This document shows positions 40,938-41,299 of a DNA stretch of 41,299 bases, one piece after another. Origin of the DNA: Cytophagaceae bacterium UBA7467 (GTDB lineage: Bacteria; Bacteroidota; Bacteroidia; Cytophagales; Spirosomataceae); NCBI GenBank assembly GCA_002479785.1, contig DLPD01000028.1:9726-51024 (forward strand), in the 5' to 3' direction. The translations under genes were made by a program, and so were the position numbers. Every line of letters begins with the position of its first letter. Position 1 is the first letter of the stretch. The notes beneath the pieces were generated by a model, which saw nothing but the letters and a program-made list of their open reading frames with translations, searched no databases and had not been told where the DNA came from.

Positions 40938-40980
40938 ACAAGATGAACCCGCTGTGGATAACAGCGAAAAAACACCTTGT
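40938..40980 (-). ncRNA. Two-tier leader hairpin, candidate cis-regulatory RNA
   Basis: In the RNA, ACAAGGUG pairs with CAUCUUGU over 8 bp with one G-U. An internal loop (six U on one side, GGUU on the other) follows. The inner stem CGCUGU/ACAGCG (6 bp) closes on the loop UAUCC. This helix-internal loop-helix build is what ribosomal-protein binding leaders often look like. I do not recognise a known family. A run of seven U lies about 20 bases downstream, too far for a standard terminator. Confidence 0.5.
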
Positions 40981-41166
40981 GTAGCTTAATATTTAATCAA
41001 TGGGCTGGGCATTCAACGGTCATCAATCAATACCAGTTCTAACACAAAAATCAAGCTTTCCTCGATTTAAGACCTGTTTGACATGCATTTTATGTGTTTT
41101 AAATAAATTCGGGAAGTTCTGCCAACCTCTCTCTGAATAAAAAACTGCGTTTGTCGAACGGGAGTG

Positions 41167-41196
41167 CAAAGGTAGGAAAAAAAATAATACAAACAA
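41167..41196 (-). promoter_or_regulatory. Predicted main promoter of the ribosomal operon
   Basis: On the minus strand TTG (41196-41194) is followed by 19 bases and TACCTTTG (41174-41167). Both elements and the spacing match the Bacteroidota consensus TTG-N19-TAnnTTTG. Transcription would begin near 41160, giving a leader of about 360 bases before rplC. Confidence 0.68.
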
Positions 41197-41232
41197 TAGA
41201 TGGGTTAAAAATATTTTGAAAATCAAGCAATT

Positions 41233-41299
<67 letters not shown>

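Larger units (their letters stand above)
40801..41166 (-). other. Long untranslated leader of the ribosomal operon
   Basis: This gene-free stretch of about 360 bases lies between a consensus promoter and rplC. It would form the 5' leader of the operon transcript. It contains a two-tier hairpin (40938-40980), a second hairpin near rplC (40830-40858), a run of seven U and two very short reading frames that overlap as TGATG. I see no convincing protein gene; the 67-codon frame at 41023-41226 covers the promoter and is not gene-like. Confidence 0.55.

Noticed and set aside
40905..40980. Transcription attenuator in the ribosomal leader
   Set aside because: The U7 run is about 20 bases beyond the hairpin, without a stem directly before it, so it does not fit an intrinsic terminator.
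41023..41226. 67-codon minus-strand frame before rplC
   Set aside because: It spans the predicted promoter and has a low-complexity hydrophobic start and no recognisable domain. Only its last 21 codons lie in the transcript.

Overview
The window looks like chromosomal DNA of a member of the Bacteroidota, most likely the order Cytophagales. The evidence is a GldH-type gliding-motility lipoprotein gene behind a probable ricT tail, a Bacteroidota-type LptD, an L36 and an S14 without zinc ligands, TAnnTTTG promoter boxes in front of several genes, weak or absent Shine-Dalgarno sequences, and several genes that appear to start at TTG. I see no tRNA, rRNA, phage, transposase or CRISPR array. It reads as core genome rather than an accessory island.

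Layout. (1) 1-1169: tail of a probable ricT gene, gldH and an Lrp/AsnC regulator, all on + and tightly packed. (2) 1232-6378: an RND efflux adaptor and pump, then ribD overlapping the pump gene. (3) 6326-8380: mntH and a DtxR/MntR-type regulator, divergent, with a near-perfect palindrome between them. (4) 8377-13935, minus strand: a SNF2 helicase, prmA, an MCE/MlaD protein and an AmiC-type amidase. (5) 14027-16732: lptD on +. (6) 16729-21655: lipoprotein MsrA (-), a PAP2/sphingomyelin-synthase-like membrane protein (+), a CapD/FlaA1-type sugar-nucleotide dehydratase (-), thiL (-) and a small lipoprotein (-). (7) 21740-24286, +: a cytochrome b5-like protein, a BadF-type kinase and a conserved protein of unknown function. 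(8) 24317-25417: carA (-). (9) 25513-40800: one long minus-strand S10-spc-alpha ribosomal operon, in transcription order rplC-D-W-B-rpsS-rplV-rpsC-rplP-rpmC-rpsQ-rplN-X-E-rpsN-H-rplF-R-rpsE-rpmD-rplO-secY-map-infA-rpmJ-rpsM-K-D-rpoA-rplQ, closed by a strong terminator. (10) 40801-41299: a gene-free leader and promoter region for that operon, ending in a heptanucleotide tandem repeat that runs off the window.

How the parts work together. Regions 4 to 6 are rich in cell-envelope functions: peptidoglycan hydrolysis, lipid transport, LPS assembly, surface-sugar synthesis and a lipid phosphotransferase-like enzyme. Region 3 is a self-contained manganese uptake and control module. Region 9 supplies the core of the ribosome together with RNA polymerase alpha, the SecY channel, methionine aminopeptidase and IF-1.

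The most unusual signal is RNA-level structure around the ribosomal operon. A consensus promoter sits about 360 nt upstream of rplC, and the intervening leader holds a two-tier hairpin and a second hairpin next to rplC. Most spacers longer than about 30 nt inside the operon hold a compact stem-loop, several with GNRA tetraloops, and one stem-loop sequence occurs almost identically before rplE and before rplR. I found these by eye; folding statistics and covariation tests would decide whether they are real.
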